Both the position numbers and the translations under genes were made by a program. Below are positions 54,069 to 62,300 of a DNA stretch of 64,000 nucleotides, one piece after another. Location: NCBI RefSeq assembly GCF_021654775.1, contig NZ_AP025343.1:3129501-3193500 (forward strand). Direction: 5' to 3'. The stretch's first letter is position 1. Every line of letters starts with the position of its first letter. This DNA is from Paenibacillus azoreducens (GTDB taxonomy: Bacteria; Bacillota; Bacilli; Paenibacillales; Paenibacillaceae). Under the pieces are notes generated by a model, which saw only the letters and a program-made list of their open reading frames with translations, was not told the DNA's origin and ran no database searches.

Positions 54069-54986
54069 TTATAGGCGCATATAAGATTCGAGAAACATCT
54101 GGAGCTCCGAGGCACCGTCCGATCGGATGCTGTATTTTTCTTTTTCTTCCACCCCAAGATGAATCCGCAGCAGTCCGGCTACCCGCAGAATCATCAGATG
54201 ATGTTTGAGGAGATCTTCGGATTGGTTCAGATCCCGGACCATTTCCCTCAGGGAATGCGGTTTCTCCGCTACGTACCGAAGCAGGCGCAGCCGCTTGGGA
54301 TCGGATAATGCATGGGTCATCCGCAGCAGGCAGGTTGGCGGCTCGTCCTCGTCCTCCTCAGGCACGTCTACGGGGTATTGGATCAGCATCATTTTTTTGT
54401 AGAAACAATAAGCATTAATCGGACGGTTATGAACGGTAGGGAAGAGAACGATCGTTTGCACCTCAGGAGCGTTTTCGATGACCAATCCGCCCGAGGCATA
54501 TTCAACAAGACTCATGGGCTCCATTTTCGTAAGCAGAACTTTCTTTTCAATGGCATCCTCTTCGAGCAGCGGGATAATATCCGGCTCCACTTCCTTGAAA
54601 TAATGCTCATACCAAAGCTCGAGCAGCGGCGTATAAGAATCCCTGATCCTGCTTGCCTCCTCAATCGTGAGATCCGGAAGATAAGGGGCCGCGGCGGAAA
54701 GAAGCACTTCTGCGGGTGTTTCCCGCAAGCATTCCAGGAAGCATGGAACGGAATCGCCGTTGCCGCGATGGATCGCCCATGCATACAGAATATCGTAATC
54801 GTCTAAAGACCAGGCAGAGCTCTGGGCCAGCGCAGCCGACACTTCCGGAGGGAACTTGCTGTTCACTTCACTGATCCATTCAGGTCCAATATCCAGGTTG
54901 CGAACCCATTTCTTAGATGTATATACCATTAAACTGCCAAGCAGTTCATATATGGGCGAAACGTCTACTTTCACTTCATAGTTCAT
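54069..54986 (-). CDS. ArsR-type transcriptional regulator with long N-terminal domain
   Basis: A 305-residue protein. The first 200 residues are an uncharacterised domain. Residues 220-300 are a winged helix-turn-helix of the ArsR type: THALSDPKRLRLLRYVAEKPHSLREMVRDLNQSEDLLKHHLMILRVAGLL. No CxC metal site typical of ArsR/SmtB is present, so a metal ligand is unlikely. The start ATG is at 54986 with GGAGG upstream. A divergent MFS transporter gene begins 119 bp away and is a possible target. Confidence 0.8.
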   Translation of the reverse strand: MNYEVKVDVSPIYELLGSLMVYTSKKWVRNLDIGPEWISEVNSKFPPEVSAALAQSSAWSLDDYDILYAWAIHRGNGDSVPCFLECLRETPAEVLLSAAAPYLPDLTIEEASRIRDSYTPLLELWYEHYFKEVEPDIIPLLEEDAIEKKVLLTKMEPMSLVEYASGGLVIENAPEVQTIVLFPTVHNRPINAYCFYKKMMLIQYPVDVPEEDEDEPPTCLLRMTHALSDPKRLRLLRYVAEKPHSLREMVRDLNQSEDLLKHHLMILRVAGLLRIHLGVEEKEKYSIRSDGASELQMFLESYMRL

Positions 54987-55105
54987 GGAACCGATAACCT
55001 CCTATGAAATCAGTGCATCTCCTTCATTATGGCTTGTTGGGTAGGGGGTTGTCCACTATAATGTTCAAGTAGTTTGCCCGGAGAAACCGAAGGAGGAAAT
55101 ATTCA

Positions 55106-56290
55106 TTGTCACAAACCAACAGCATGAATCGCAGTTCGACTTTTCATTATGTCATATTATTGATTGTAATTGTAGTGGCGGGGGTCAGCCAAGGCTTGCT
55201 TCTGCCGTTATTATCCATTTTTCTGGAACAAATGGGCGTGTCGTCTTCCATGAACGGTCTTAATGCTGCAGCGCTATATGTCGGCTCCTTTGCGATGACG
55301 CTGGTGGCCGAACGAACGCTTGGAATGCTGGGTTTTAAGAAACTCGTCAGCTTCGGGCTGGTGCTTGTTCTGGGATCCGTGCTTTTGTTTCCGCTGGTGC
55401 CAAATATCATTTTCTGGTTTATTCTCCGGCTCCTGGTCGGAATCGGGGACAGCGCGGTGCATTACTCTGCACAGCTCTGGGTGCTGCTCGTAACACCCGA
55501 AGACAAACGGGGCAGAAATATTTCGATTTACGGCATGTCGTACGGGTTGGGCTTCAGTTTGGGTCCCCTTGGCATACCTCTGCTTAAACTAGGAAACAGT
55601 GTCCCGTTCCTGATCCTTGCCGTCATAGTCCTGCTCGCGCTGCTGCTGGTTTTGATCAAGCTGCCGGATCTGAAGCCCGAAAAGATGGATGCGCAGCAGC
55701 GCCCGGCCGGGCGGTTCCGCCGCAGCTACGCGCTTGCCTGGTATGCGCTTATACCTGCCCTTCTATACGGTTATATGGAATCGGGAATCAACAGTAATTT
55801 CCCTGTGTACGGACTGCGTGTCGGTTTAAGCGAGCAGCAAATCGCGTTTCTCCTTCCTTTTATAGGGGTTGGGGGGCTTGCGCTCCAGCTGCCGCTTGGC
55901 ATGCTCAGTGACCGATTTGGAAGAAAACGGATCTTGATCATATGCGGCATCCTCGGCGGTTTGGCGTTCGCGCTTGTTCCGGCAGCGGGTACGTCCACAG
56001 CGGGAATTTTGATGCTGTTGATGTTAGCCGGCGGCATGATCGGTTCATTTTTCTCTTTGGGTCTGGCGTACGCGGCGGATATTCTCCCTAAACTGCTGCT
56101 GCCCGCAGCCAATGTGATCGCTTCCTTCCATTTTAATATCGGCAGCATTGCCGGCCCGAATATCGGCGGAACGCTGATGCAGTACGGCTGGAATGGCGGC
56201 ATGTTTGTTGTGCTCGGGGCCGGATTTATCGCGTTTGGTTTGCTCGGAACGATCGTGAGAAAAAGACCCAAGTCTGAATCCGTCCTATAG
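55106..56290 (+). CDS. Major facilitator superfamily transporter
   Basis: A 394-residue inner-membrane transporter with about 12 hydrophobic helices in two halves. The cytoplasmic loop motif LSDRFGRKRIL follows helix 8, and PEDKRGRNISIYG is present in the first half. The substrate is not evident; efflux of a small molecule is likely. It starts at TTG 55106 with AGGAGG 9 bases upstream. It is divergent from the ArsR-type gene, suggesting that regulator controls it. Confidence 0.85.
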   Translation: MSQTNSMNRSSTFHYVILLIVIVVAGVSQGLLLPLLSIFLEQMGVSSSMNGLNAAALYVGSFAMTLVAERTLGMLGFKKLVSFGLVLVLGSVLLFPLVPNIIFWFILRLLVGIGDSAVHYSAQLWVLLVTPEDKRGRNISIYGMSYGLGFSLGPLGIPLLKLGNSVPFLILAVIVLLALLLVLIKLPDLKPEKMDAQQRPAGRFRRSYALAWYALIPALLYGYMESGINSNFPVYGLRVGLSEQQIAFLLPFIGVGGLALQLPLGMLSDRFGRKRILIICGILGGLAFALVPAAGTSTAGILMLLMLAGGMIGSFFSLGLAYAADILPKLLLPAANVIASFHFNIGSIAGPNIGGTLMQYGWNGGMFVVLGAGFIAFGLLGTIVRKRPKSESVL

Positions 56291-56326
56291 CTGTACTACT
56301 GATTAGGAATGCATTATGATAATAAT

Positions 56327-56507
56327 AGTGCGTGTTCAAAAAGGACGGTTTTCAGCACCGAGAAGGTTGGATGAAGTTAGGGACTTCAGGAGCGGAGCGT
56401 ACTTAGGGTACGTGAGCACCGGAAGGCACGGCTGAATTCAAGGTTCGATGTCGAGCTAGCTTCCTGATACACTTCGTGATCAAAAGTGGACTTTTTGAAC
56501 TACCTCT
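56327..56507. repeat. Family A repeat, intermediate form
   Basis: GTTCAAAAAG at 56334-56343 and CTTTTTGAAC at 56491-56500 bound it, in opposite orientation to the copy at 24155. The interior GTTGGATGAAGTTAGGGACT...GAGCACCGGAAGG matches the reverse complement of that long copy. It lies between the MFS gene and the ABC ATPase gene. Confidence 0.78.
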
Positions 56508-56551
56508 AATAGAAAGAGATAGAGAGAACGAGAGACAAGAGGAGAAATGTC

Positions 56552-57277
56552 ATGATCAGAATTCAGCATTTAACCAAGTCCGTCGGAGTAGATAAAATAC
56601 CTGTCCTTAAGGACGTTTCTCTTGATTTTCAGCGGGGGGAAATGATCGCGTTCGTCGGCGCAAGCGGAAGCGGGAAAAGCATGTTCCTGCGCTGTCTGGC
56701 GCTCAAAGAGAAATGGGATAAAGGCACTTTTGTGGTCGATGGAGTGGATGTTTTCAAAGACCCTTTGGCAGGAAAAAGAAAAATAAGACGCGAATGGGCA
56801 TACTTAGAGCAAAACCCTCAATTGAATTTGAACCGTAAAGCCTTAAAAAACGTCCTGATCGGCCAAGCCGGGCAAACACCCCTGTGGCGCATGGCGACAG
56901 GGATGGTCCGTTCCGATGATTATATGGGCGCGATGGACGTCATCGAGCAGATGGGCCTGCTTGATAAGGCGCATATGAAATGCGAAACGCTCAGCGGCGG
57001 CGAGCGCCAGCGGATCGCGATTGCACGCGCGCTGGTCCATGGCGCCAAGGTGATCCTGGCGGATGAACCCGTCATCGGGCTGGATCCCAAATCCCAGGAA
57101 AGCGTGATGGAGACACTGAAAAAGCTGTGCGAGGAGGAGCGGGTTACTGTGCTCACAGTGCTGCCTCTGGAGCTGGCGGAACGTTATGCAACACGGATTG
57201 TGGGGCTCTCGGACGGCGGGTTCGCATTCGACATTTCCGGACGCCGGCTTACGGTTCGTGAAAGAAATATGTTATAA
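56552..57277 (+). CDS. ABC transporter ATP-binding protein (PhnC-like)
   Basis: A 241-residue nucleotide-binding domain with Walker A GASGSGKSM (about residues 36-44), Q-loop YLEQNPQLNL, signature LSGGERQR and Walker B VILADEP. It resembles phosphonate-type (PhnC) ATPases. The usual switch His is replaced: after Walker B the sequence reads VLTVLPLELAE, with Pro-Leu rather than TxH. No permease is adjacent. It lies upstream of a lipoprotein and a two-component system, so a sensing or stress role is possible. Confidence 0.8.
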   Translation: MIRIQHLTKSVGVDKIPVLKDVSLDFQRGEMIAFVGASGSGKSMFLRCLALKEKWDKGTFVVDGVDVFKDPLAGKRKIRREWAYLEQNPQLNLNRKALKNVLIGQAGQTPLWRMATGMVRSDDYMGAMDVIEQMGLLDKAHMKCETLSGGERQRIAIARALVHGAKVILADEPVIGLDPKSQESVMETLKKLCEEERVTVLTVLPLELAERYATRIVGLSDGGFAFDISGRRLTVRERNML

Positions 57278-57316
57278 AGCCTGAAAAAGGCTTTGGATAG
57301 AAAAGAGTGATAATGT

Positions 57317-58651
57317 TTGAATAAACGCTACTGGTTTTTTGTTCCCGCATCGATGCTGTTCATGCTGCTGTTAAGCGGATGTTCGTTTATCCAAGACCCG
57401 GTGCTGCTCATGGATACGCCGGAGCTTTCCGCCGAAAAGGAATCATTGCGTGCGATCATCGAGGCGAACCGTCCGGAAAATGCCAGTCTGATCCGTTCGA
57501 ACAGGGAAGAGGATACGAATATTATTCACTTTGTCGACCTGGATGGAGATGGCGTAAATGAGGCGGTTGTTTTTTACGAAACGCCGGATCAGAATATCGG
57601 CATTCACGGCATGATTTTCAAAAAAAATCATGATAGCTGGGTGAAGCAAACGACCTTTGACGGCGAAGGGAAGGTTCTTGAATCCCTGTATTTCAAGGAC
57701 ATGACCAATGACGGAAGAATCGATATTGTGGCTGGTTTTTCCGGCGGCAAAGAGGATGAAAATCTGCAAAACGGCCTGATTATCTACACCTTTAACGGGA
57801 AAACCGTTGAACGGATCCTGGAGGTTCCTTACACGAATTACGTTATCAGTGACATGAATCAGGATCATATCAATGATTTGACGATCGTCAACCTGAAGCC
57901 AAGAGAAAGCAACTTCATTACGACCTACCAGTATAAGGACGGCAGCTTTGTCGAGTTGGATAAGCTTGAAATGAAGCCGTTTATCTACGAATATTACAAT
58001 GTAGCCGCCGGTACAGTATATCAGGATCAAGCCGGAAACAAGATCGAAGGGATCGTGCTTGACGCGTCTCTGTCCGAGGTGGGTGAATTTTCCAAAACCA
58101 GCATCATTGTGATGGACAATGGAAAATTGAAGTCGGTGCAGCCAAAAGACGACCAGACCTTCCGTCCGTACCGGATGTACAGCGAGGATATCAATAATGA
58201 CGGCGTGATTGAAATCCCGCTGCTCAAAAAGCCGCTGGGATGGGAGAATTTTATAAACGAAGAAGATATCCCATACTTTTACGAGTATTATCAGTGGGAT
58301 GGCAAAAGCGGCTTGAAGTTCGTCGCGGAAAAATTCCATGATTTCAAAAATAATTTCGATTTCGGGTTCTTCCCGCCGAAGCTGCATAATAAAATCACGG
58401 TGGACACCAAGTCGCAGATGAATAAATACTTGCGGTTTGTTATGATCGATACGGGGAAAACCGTCGCAGAAATTAAGTTTTTCACGCAAAGCGAGTGGGA
58501 AAAGCAGCATGACGACTGGAATTACCTGTACCGCACGAGCGGGAAAACCATCGGATTCAAAAAGAACTTTGATTATGATATCTCGAACAATAAAAATAAA
58601 TCCAAGGATGAAGTACCTCCAATAGAAAGGAAGGACAAGTTAAGTGAGTAA
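57317..58651 (+). CDS. Lipoprotein with FG-GAP/VCBS-like acidic repeats
   Basis: A 444-residue lipoprotein. The signal ends with the lipobox LLLSGC (Cys at about residue 22). The mature part carries repeated acidic loops DLDGDGVNEAVVF, DMTNDGRIDIVAGF, DMNQDHINDLTI and DINNDGVIEIPLL, which look like calcium-binding beta-propeller blades of the VCBS/FG-GAP kind. It would sit on the outer face of the membrane. It starts at TTG 57317 and ends overlapping the response-regulator start, so it is likely co-regulated with the two-component system and may modulate its sensor. Confidence 0.82.
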   Translation: MNKRYWFFVPASMLFMLLLSGCSFIQDPVLLMDTPELSAEKESLRAIIEANRPENASLIRSNREEDTNIIHFVDLDGDGVNEAVVFYETPDQNIGIHGMIFKKNHDSWVKQTTFDGEGKVLESLYFKDMTNDGRIDIVAGFSGGKEDENLQNGLIIYTFNGKTVERILEVPYTNYVISDMNQDHINDLTIVNLKPRESNFITTYQYKDGSFVELDKLEMKPFIYEYYNVAAGTVYQDQAGNKIEGIVLDASLSEVGEFSKTSIIVMDNGKLKSVQPKDDQTFRPYRMYSEDINNDGVIEIPLLKKPLGWENFINEEDIPYFYEYYQWDGKSGLKFVAEKFHDFKNNFDFGFFPPKLHNKITVDTKSQMNKYLRFVMIDTGKTVAEIKFFTQSEWEKQHDDWNYLYRTSGKTIGFKKNFDYDISNNKNKSKDEVPPIERKDKLSE

Positions 58652-59342
58652 AGTTTTAATTTTGGAAGACGAAGATTCCATCCGCAGTTTTACCGTCATC
58701 AATCTGAAACGCAATGGTTTTGAAGTGCTTGAAGCTTCGAACGGCAATGAAGCGCTTGAGATCCTCCTTCATACGCCGGATATCGATATTGCACTGCTCG
58801 ACGTTATGGTGCCTGGAATTGACGGCTTTGAGGTATGCCGCCGCATCCGCGAGACGAACCAGCGCCTCGGGATCATTTTCTTGACTGCTAAAGTACAGGA
58901 ACAGGATAAGGTTTACGCGCTTTCGGTGGGGGCAGACGATCATGTCAGCAAGCCGTTTAGTCCGACCGAGTTGATCGCGCGGATTCAATCGCTTTTACGC
59001 CGGGTGAACATTCACCGCGAAACTTCGGCGAAAGTAAGTTTTCAGTCCGGACCGTTTACGCTGGATTTGATCTCCAAGCAGTTCAAGAAAAACGGACTTG
59101 GCATCGAGCTTACGCCAACGGAGTTTTCGCTGGTGCAATTTTTCCTCGAAAAAGAAAATACCCCGCTCAGCCGCGATGTTCTGCTGGATCACGTATGGGG
59201 CAAGGATTATATGGGAGATCCGAAGATCGTCGACGTGAATATCCGCCGTCTTCGCCAGAAGATAGAGGATAACCCTTCCGAGCCCGAGTTTCTTCAGACC
59301 GTTTGGGGTCACGGGTATAAATGGAAGGGTCAGGGACAATGA
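58644..59342 (+). CDS. OmpR-family response regulator
   Basis: A 232-residue regulator. The receiver has EDE, the phospho-acceptor Asp in ALLDVMVPGIDG, and the conserved Lys in HVSKPFSP. The C-terminal winged helix has LTPTEFSLVQFFLEKENTPLSRDVLLDHVWG and VVDVNIRRLRQKI-like elements. It starts at GTG 58644, overlapping the lipoprotein end by 8 bp; the kinase gene overlaps its own end by ATGA. The operon is ABC ATPase, lipoprotein, regulator, kinase. Confidence 0.93.
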   Translation: MSKVLILEDEDSIRSFTVINLKRNGFEVLEASNGNEALEILLHTPDIDIALLDVMVPGIDGFEVCRRIRETNQRLGIIFLTAKVQEQDKVYALSVGADDHVSKPFSPTELIARIQSLLRRVNIHRETSAKVSFQSGPFTLDLISKQFKKNGLGIELTPTEFSLVQFFLEKENTPLSRDVLLDHVWGKDYMGDPKIVDVNIRRLRQKIEDNPSEPEFLQTVWGHGYKWKGQGQ

Positions 59343-60769
59343 TCAAGAAAGGCATTCGCCGGCAGATCGTCATGCACTACTTTATCGTCGTGTTTTTGAC
59401 TTTGCTGCTGGCTGAAGTCATTTTTTTGCTGGCAATACGAAGCTATTATTATGAAAGTATATACAGTCATATCACGCAGCATATCCGGATCATGGAGGGT
59501 TACCAGAAGTTTATTACAGCCTCCGACAATCGCAGGAACGATCTTGGCAAATTGCTGACGAACTATGAATTGAAATATACCGAACTGCAAATTCTGAATG
59601 TGCAAGGGGATGTGTTGATCACCTCATCGGAATTCCAGCCCGATATATCCATCAAAACGAGCGACATCTCCCAAGCGCAATCAGGCAACATCGGCCGTTG
59701 GGTCGGACGTCAGCCGAACACAGGCCAAGATGTCATGGCTGTCTCCAAGATGATGCAGACAAACGGACAGGATTCGTATATTGTCCGATACGTCACTTCG
59801 CTTGAGAAAGTGAATGAGAAACTGCTGAACGTGACGCTGGTTGTGACAGCCGTGGCGGCTGCGGTGCTTGCGCTGGTGCTGGCTTTCAGCCTTGGTCTGG
59901 CGAACTCGATTGTCAAGCCGCTGAACACGATAACGGCGGCTTCCGCTCAAATGGCTCAAGGCAGGTTTAACGTCAGGATCAAAGGCAATTACAAATACGA
60001 AATGGGCGAACTGGCGTCAACACTGAACTATATGGCACAGGAAATTGTACGCAGCAACCAGGTCAAAGATGATTTTATTTCTTCGATTTCCCATGAGCTG
60101 CGCACTCCGCTCACCAGTATCAAAGGTTGGAGTGAAACGATTAATTCAGGCGGATACGATCCGGAAGAGACGAAAATCGGGATGGAGATCATCACCAAGG
60201 AAACGGAAAGGCTGATCGGCTTGGTAGAGGAAATTTTGGATTTCTCCAAGCTGCAGCAAAACGAGATGAAAGTCGCGTTTGGACGGGTGGATTTGAAGGA
60301 ATTACTGCAGGAAATTATGCTGAATCTGTGGACCAAAGCAGAGAAGCGTTCCATCGAACTTCGCCTGGATTCGGTTGACAAACCTCTCGTGGAAGGGGAC
60401 GCCAACCGCCTCAAACAGGTATTTTTGAACCTTGTGGACAATGCGATCAAATTTTCCCATGAGAATTCCGCCATCGATTTGATCGTAACCTTTGAAGGGA
60501 ATAATGTCATGGTGCAGGTGCATGATACCGGAATTGGCATCAGTGAAGACCATTTGGTCAGAGTCAAAGACCGTTTCTTCCAGGTCGATCCGCTTAATGG
60601 CGGCACCGGACTTGGTCTGGCTATTTCGCAGCAGCTTGTAGAGCTGCATCATGGTATTTTGCTGATCCAAAGTGAATTGGGAGTAGGAACTACGATTGTC
60701 GTCAGACTGCCGAGATTGCTTGAAGAGCCGGCTGTGCTGCCGGAAGAGGAACAACAGCTCCCTGAATAG
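59339..60769 (+). CDS. Sensor histidine kinase
   Basis: A 476-residue membrane sensor kinase. Helices lie at about residues 12-32 and 165-187 with a sensing loop of about 130 residues between them, then HAMP, the phospho-acceptor His in SSISHELRTPLTSIKGW, and the ATPase motifs NLVDNAIKFS (N box), DTGIGI (G1), GGTGLGLAIS (G2). A C-terminal acidic tail follows. It would phosphorylate the adjacent regulator in response to an envelope signal. ATG 59339 overlaps the regulator stop. Confidence 0.93.
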   Translation: MIKKGIRRQIVMHYFIVVFLTLLLAEVIFLLAIRSYYYESIYSHITQHIRIMEGYQKFITASDNRRNDLGKLLTNYELKYTELQILNVQGDVLITSSEFQPDISIKTSDISQAQSGNIGRWVGRQPNTGQDVMAVSKMMQTNGQDSYIVRYVTSLEKVNEKLLNVTLVVTAVAAAVLALVLAFSLGLANSIVKPLNTITAASAQMAQGRFNVRIKGNYKYEMGELASTLNYMAQEIVRSNQVKDDFISSISHELRTPLTSIKGWSETINSGGYDPEETKIGMEIITKETERLIGLVEEILDFSKLQQNEMKVAFGRVDLKELLQEIMLNLWTKAEKRSIELRLDSVDKPLVEGDANRLKQVFLNLVDNAIKFSHENSAIDLIVTFEGNNVMVQVHDTGIGISEDHLVRVKDRFFQVDPLNGGTGLGLAISQQLVELHHGILLIQSELGVGTTIVVRLPRLLEEPAVLPEEEQQLPE

Positions 60770-60801
60770 GAATAGCCTTAAACGCGTCATTCAATAAAGA
60801 G

Positions 60802-60845
60802 GGCCGACCCAACGAACTTGCCTGGGGTCGGCCTTTTGCTTTTTC
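60802..60845 (+). terminator. Rho-independent terminator after the two-component operon
   Basis: GGCCGACCC / GGGTCGGCC (9 bp) with a 14-base loop, then TTTTGCTTTTT. It separates the operon from the convergent glgC. Confidence 0.85.
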
Positions 60846-60883
60846 TTCGCAGGTTATGATAATTTTCTGTCCGCTGCTGAATA

Positions 60884-62104
60884 TTATGAGGATAAGCCCT
60901 CTGCACGAAGGCGGCCGGTTTTTTCGTATACTTCTTGCAGCAAGCGGGAAGGCTGGGTACGGATAGTCGGTTTCGGATAGACGGTTTCTGATGGGGCAAT
61001 GACCACGATCTCGTCAGCGCTGCCTATGATAAAGGCTCCGTCCTTTATGATTGCGCCCTCGCCGATAATCGCCCGTTCAATGTGTACGTTACGACCGATT
61101 CTTACATTCGGCATCACGATGCTGTCTTTGATTTCCGAGAATTTTCCGATTTCAACGCCGCAGAAGACGACGGATTGATGGGCGGTGCCTTCGATAAAGC
61201 AGGTCTCGGAGACCAAGCAGTTGGCCATAGAATTTGTCTTGGTTTTATGTGCAGCTAATTTGCTGCGCCAAGGACGCGTATACATAGGCCACTCGCTGTT
61301 ATGAAGCTTCCATGCCGGATCTGCGGCAAGCAGATCCATATGAGCCTCCCATAAGCTGTTCACTGTGCCGACATCTTTCCAGTAACCGTCGAAACGGTAT
61401 GCGAACAAGCGGTTTTGTTCAGCAAGCATTTTGGGGATCAGATCTTTGCCGAAATCATGGCTGGATGAATCATTGGCGGCATCTTCCAGCAGATGGCGGC
61501 GCAGGTATTCCCATTTGAATAAGTAGATGCCCATTGAAGCCAGATTGCTCTCTGGCTCAGCCGGCTTTTCGGCGAATTCGGAAATCCGGTGCCGTTCATC
61601 CACGCTCATGACACCAAACCGGCTCGCTTCTTCCCACGGAACCTCCATAACGGAGATCGTGGCTTCGGATCCCTGCTGCTTGTGAAATAAAAGCATTTTA
61701 TTATAGTCCATATGGTAAATATGATCGCCTGAAAGAATAAGCACGTGTTCGGCCTGCTGCCTGTCGATATATTCGATGTTTTTGTATACCGCATCCGCCG
61801 TTCCCGAATATGTCGCTGAGCTTGTGTTGTAAGAAGGCAAGAGAGTGATGCCGCTATTCCCGTTGCATTCCAGACCCCAAGGTTCGCCTTTTCCGATATG
61901 TGTATGCAGCGATTCAGCCTCGAACTGCGTGAGGATACCAATGGTATCAATCCCTGAATTGACGCAGTTGCTGAGTGGAAAATCGATGATGCGGTAGCGG
62001 CTGCCAAAGGGCACGGCCGGCTTTGCCTGATTGGTTGTCAGAGGTGCAAGCCTGCGGCCTTCGCCTCCGGCAAGCAACATGGCGATGCATTCTTTCTTAT
62101 TCAT
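60884..62104 (-). CDS. glgC: Glucose-1-phosphate adenylyltransferase
   Basis: A 406-residue ADP-glucose pyrophosphorylase making the sugar donor for glycogen. The N-terminal nucleotide motif is [25 protein letters not shown], the ADP-Glc site includes GTADAVYKN and [11 protein letters not shown], and the glucose-binding GYWKDVGT is present. The C-terminal half is a left-handed beta helix with hexapeptide repeats ([19 protein letters not shown]). The ATG at 62104 is upstream of the divergent glgB. This type is usually paired with GlgD in Bacillus; GlgD is not in view. Confidence 0.94.
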   Translation of the reverse strand: MNKKECIAMLLAGGEGRRLAPLTTNQAKPAVPFGSRYRIIDFPLSNCVNSGIDTIGILTQFEAESLHTHIGKGEPWGLECNGNSGITLLPSYNTSSATYSGTADAVYKNIEYIDRQQAEHVLILSGDHIYHMDYNKMLLFHKQQGSEATISVMEVPWEEASRFGVMSVDERHRISEFAEKPAEPESNLASMGIYLFKWEYLRRHLLEDAANDSSSHDFGKDLIPKMLAEQNRLFAYRFDGYWKDVGTVNSLWEAHMDLLAADPAWKLHNSEWPMYTRPWRSKLAAHKTKTNSMANCLVSETCFIEGTAHQSVVFCGVEIGKFSEIKDSIVMPNVRIGRNVHIERAIIGEGAIIKDGAFIIGSADEIVVIAPSETVYPKPTIRTQPSRLLQEVYEKTGRLRAEGLSS

Positions 62105-62300
62105 GTTGATTGTTTCACTCCCCTAAATTTGTCAAGGTTAGTACTACATAAACGGGGCTGCCGCCCATCTGAAACGATTATATTGAAAAAAACCAAGAAA
62201 ATTACCAGATTATTTTTCAATGATTATTTTCAAGTTAAATTCGCTTGCAATGGGTTCATGGTTTTTAGGCCGACTATATTTTGTGAAGCAGGTGATCTCA

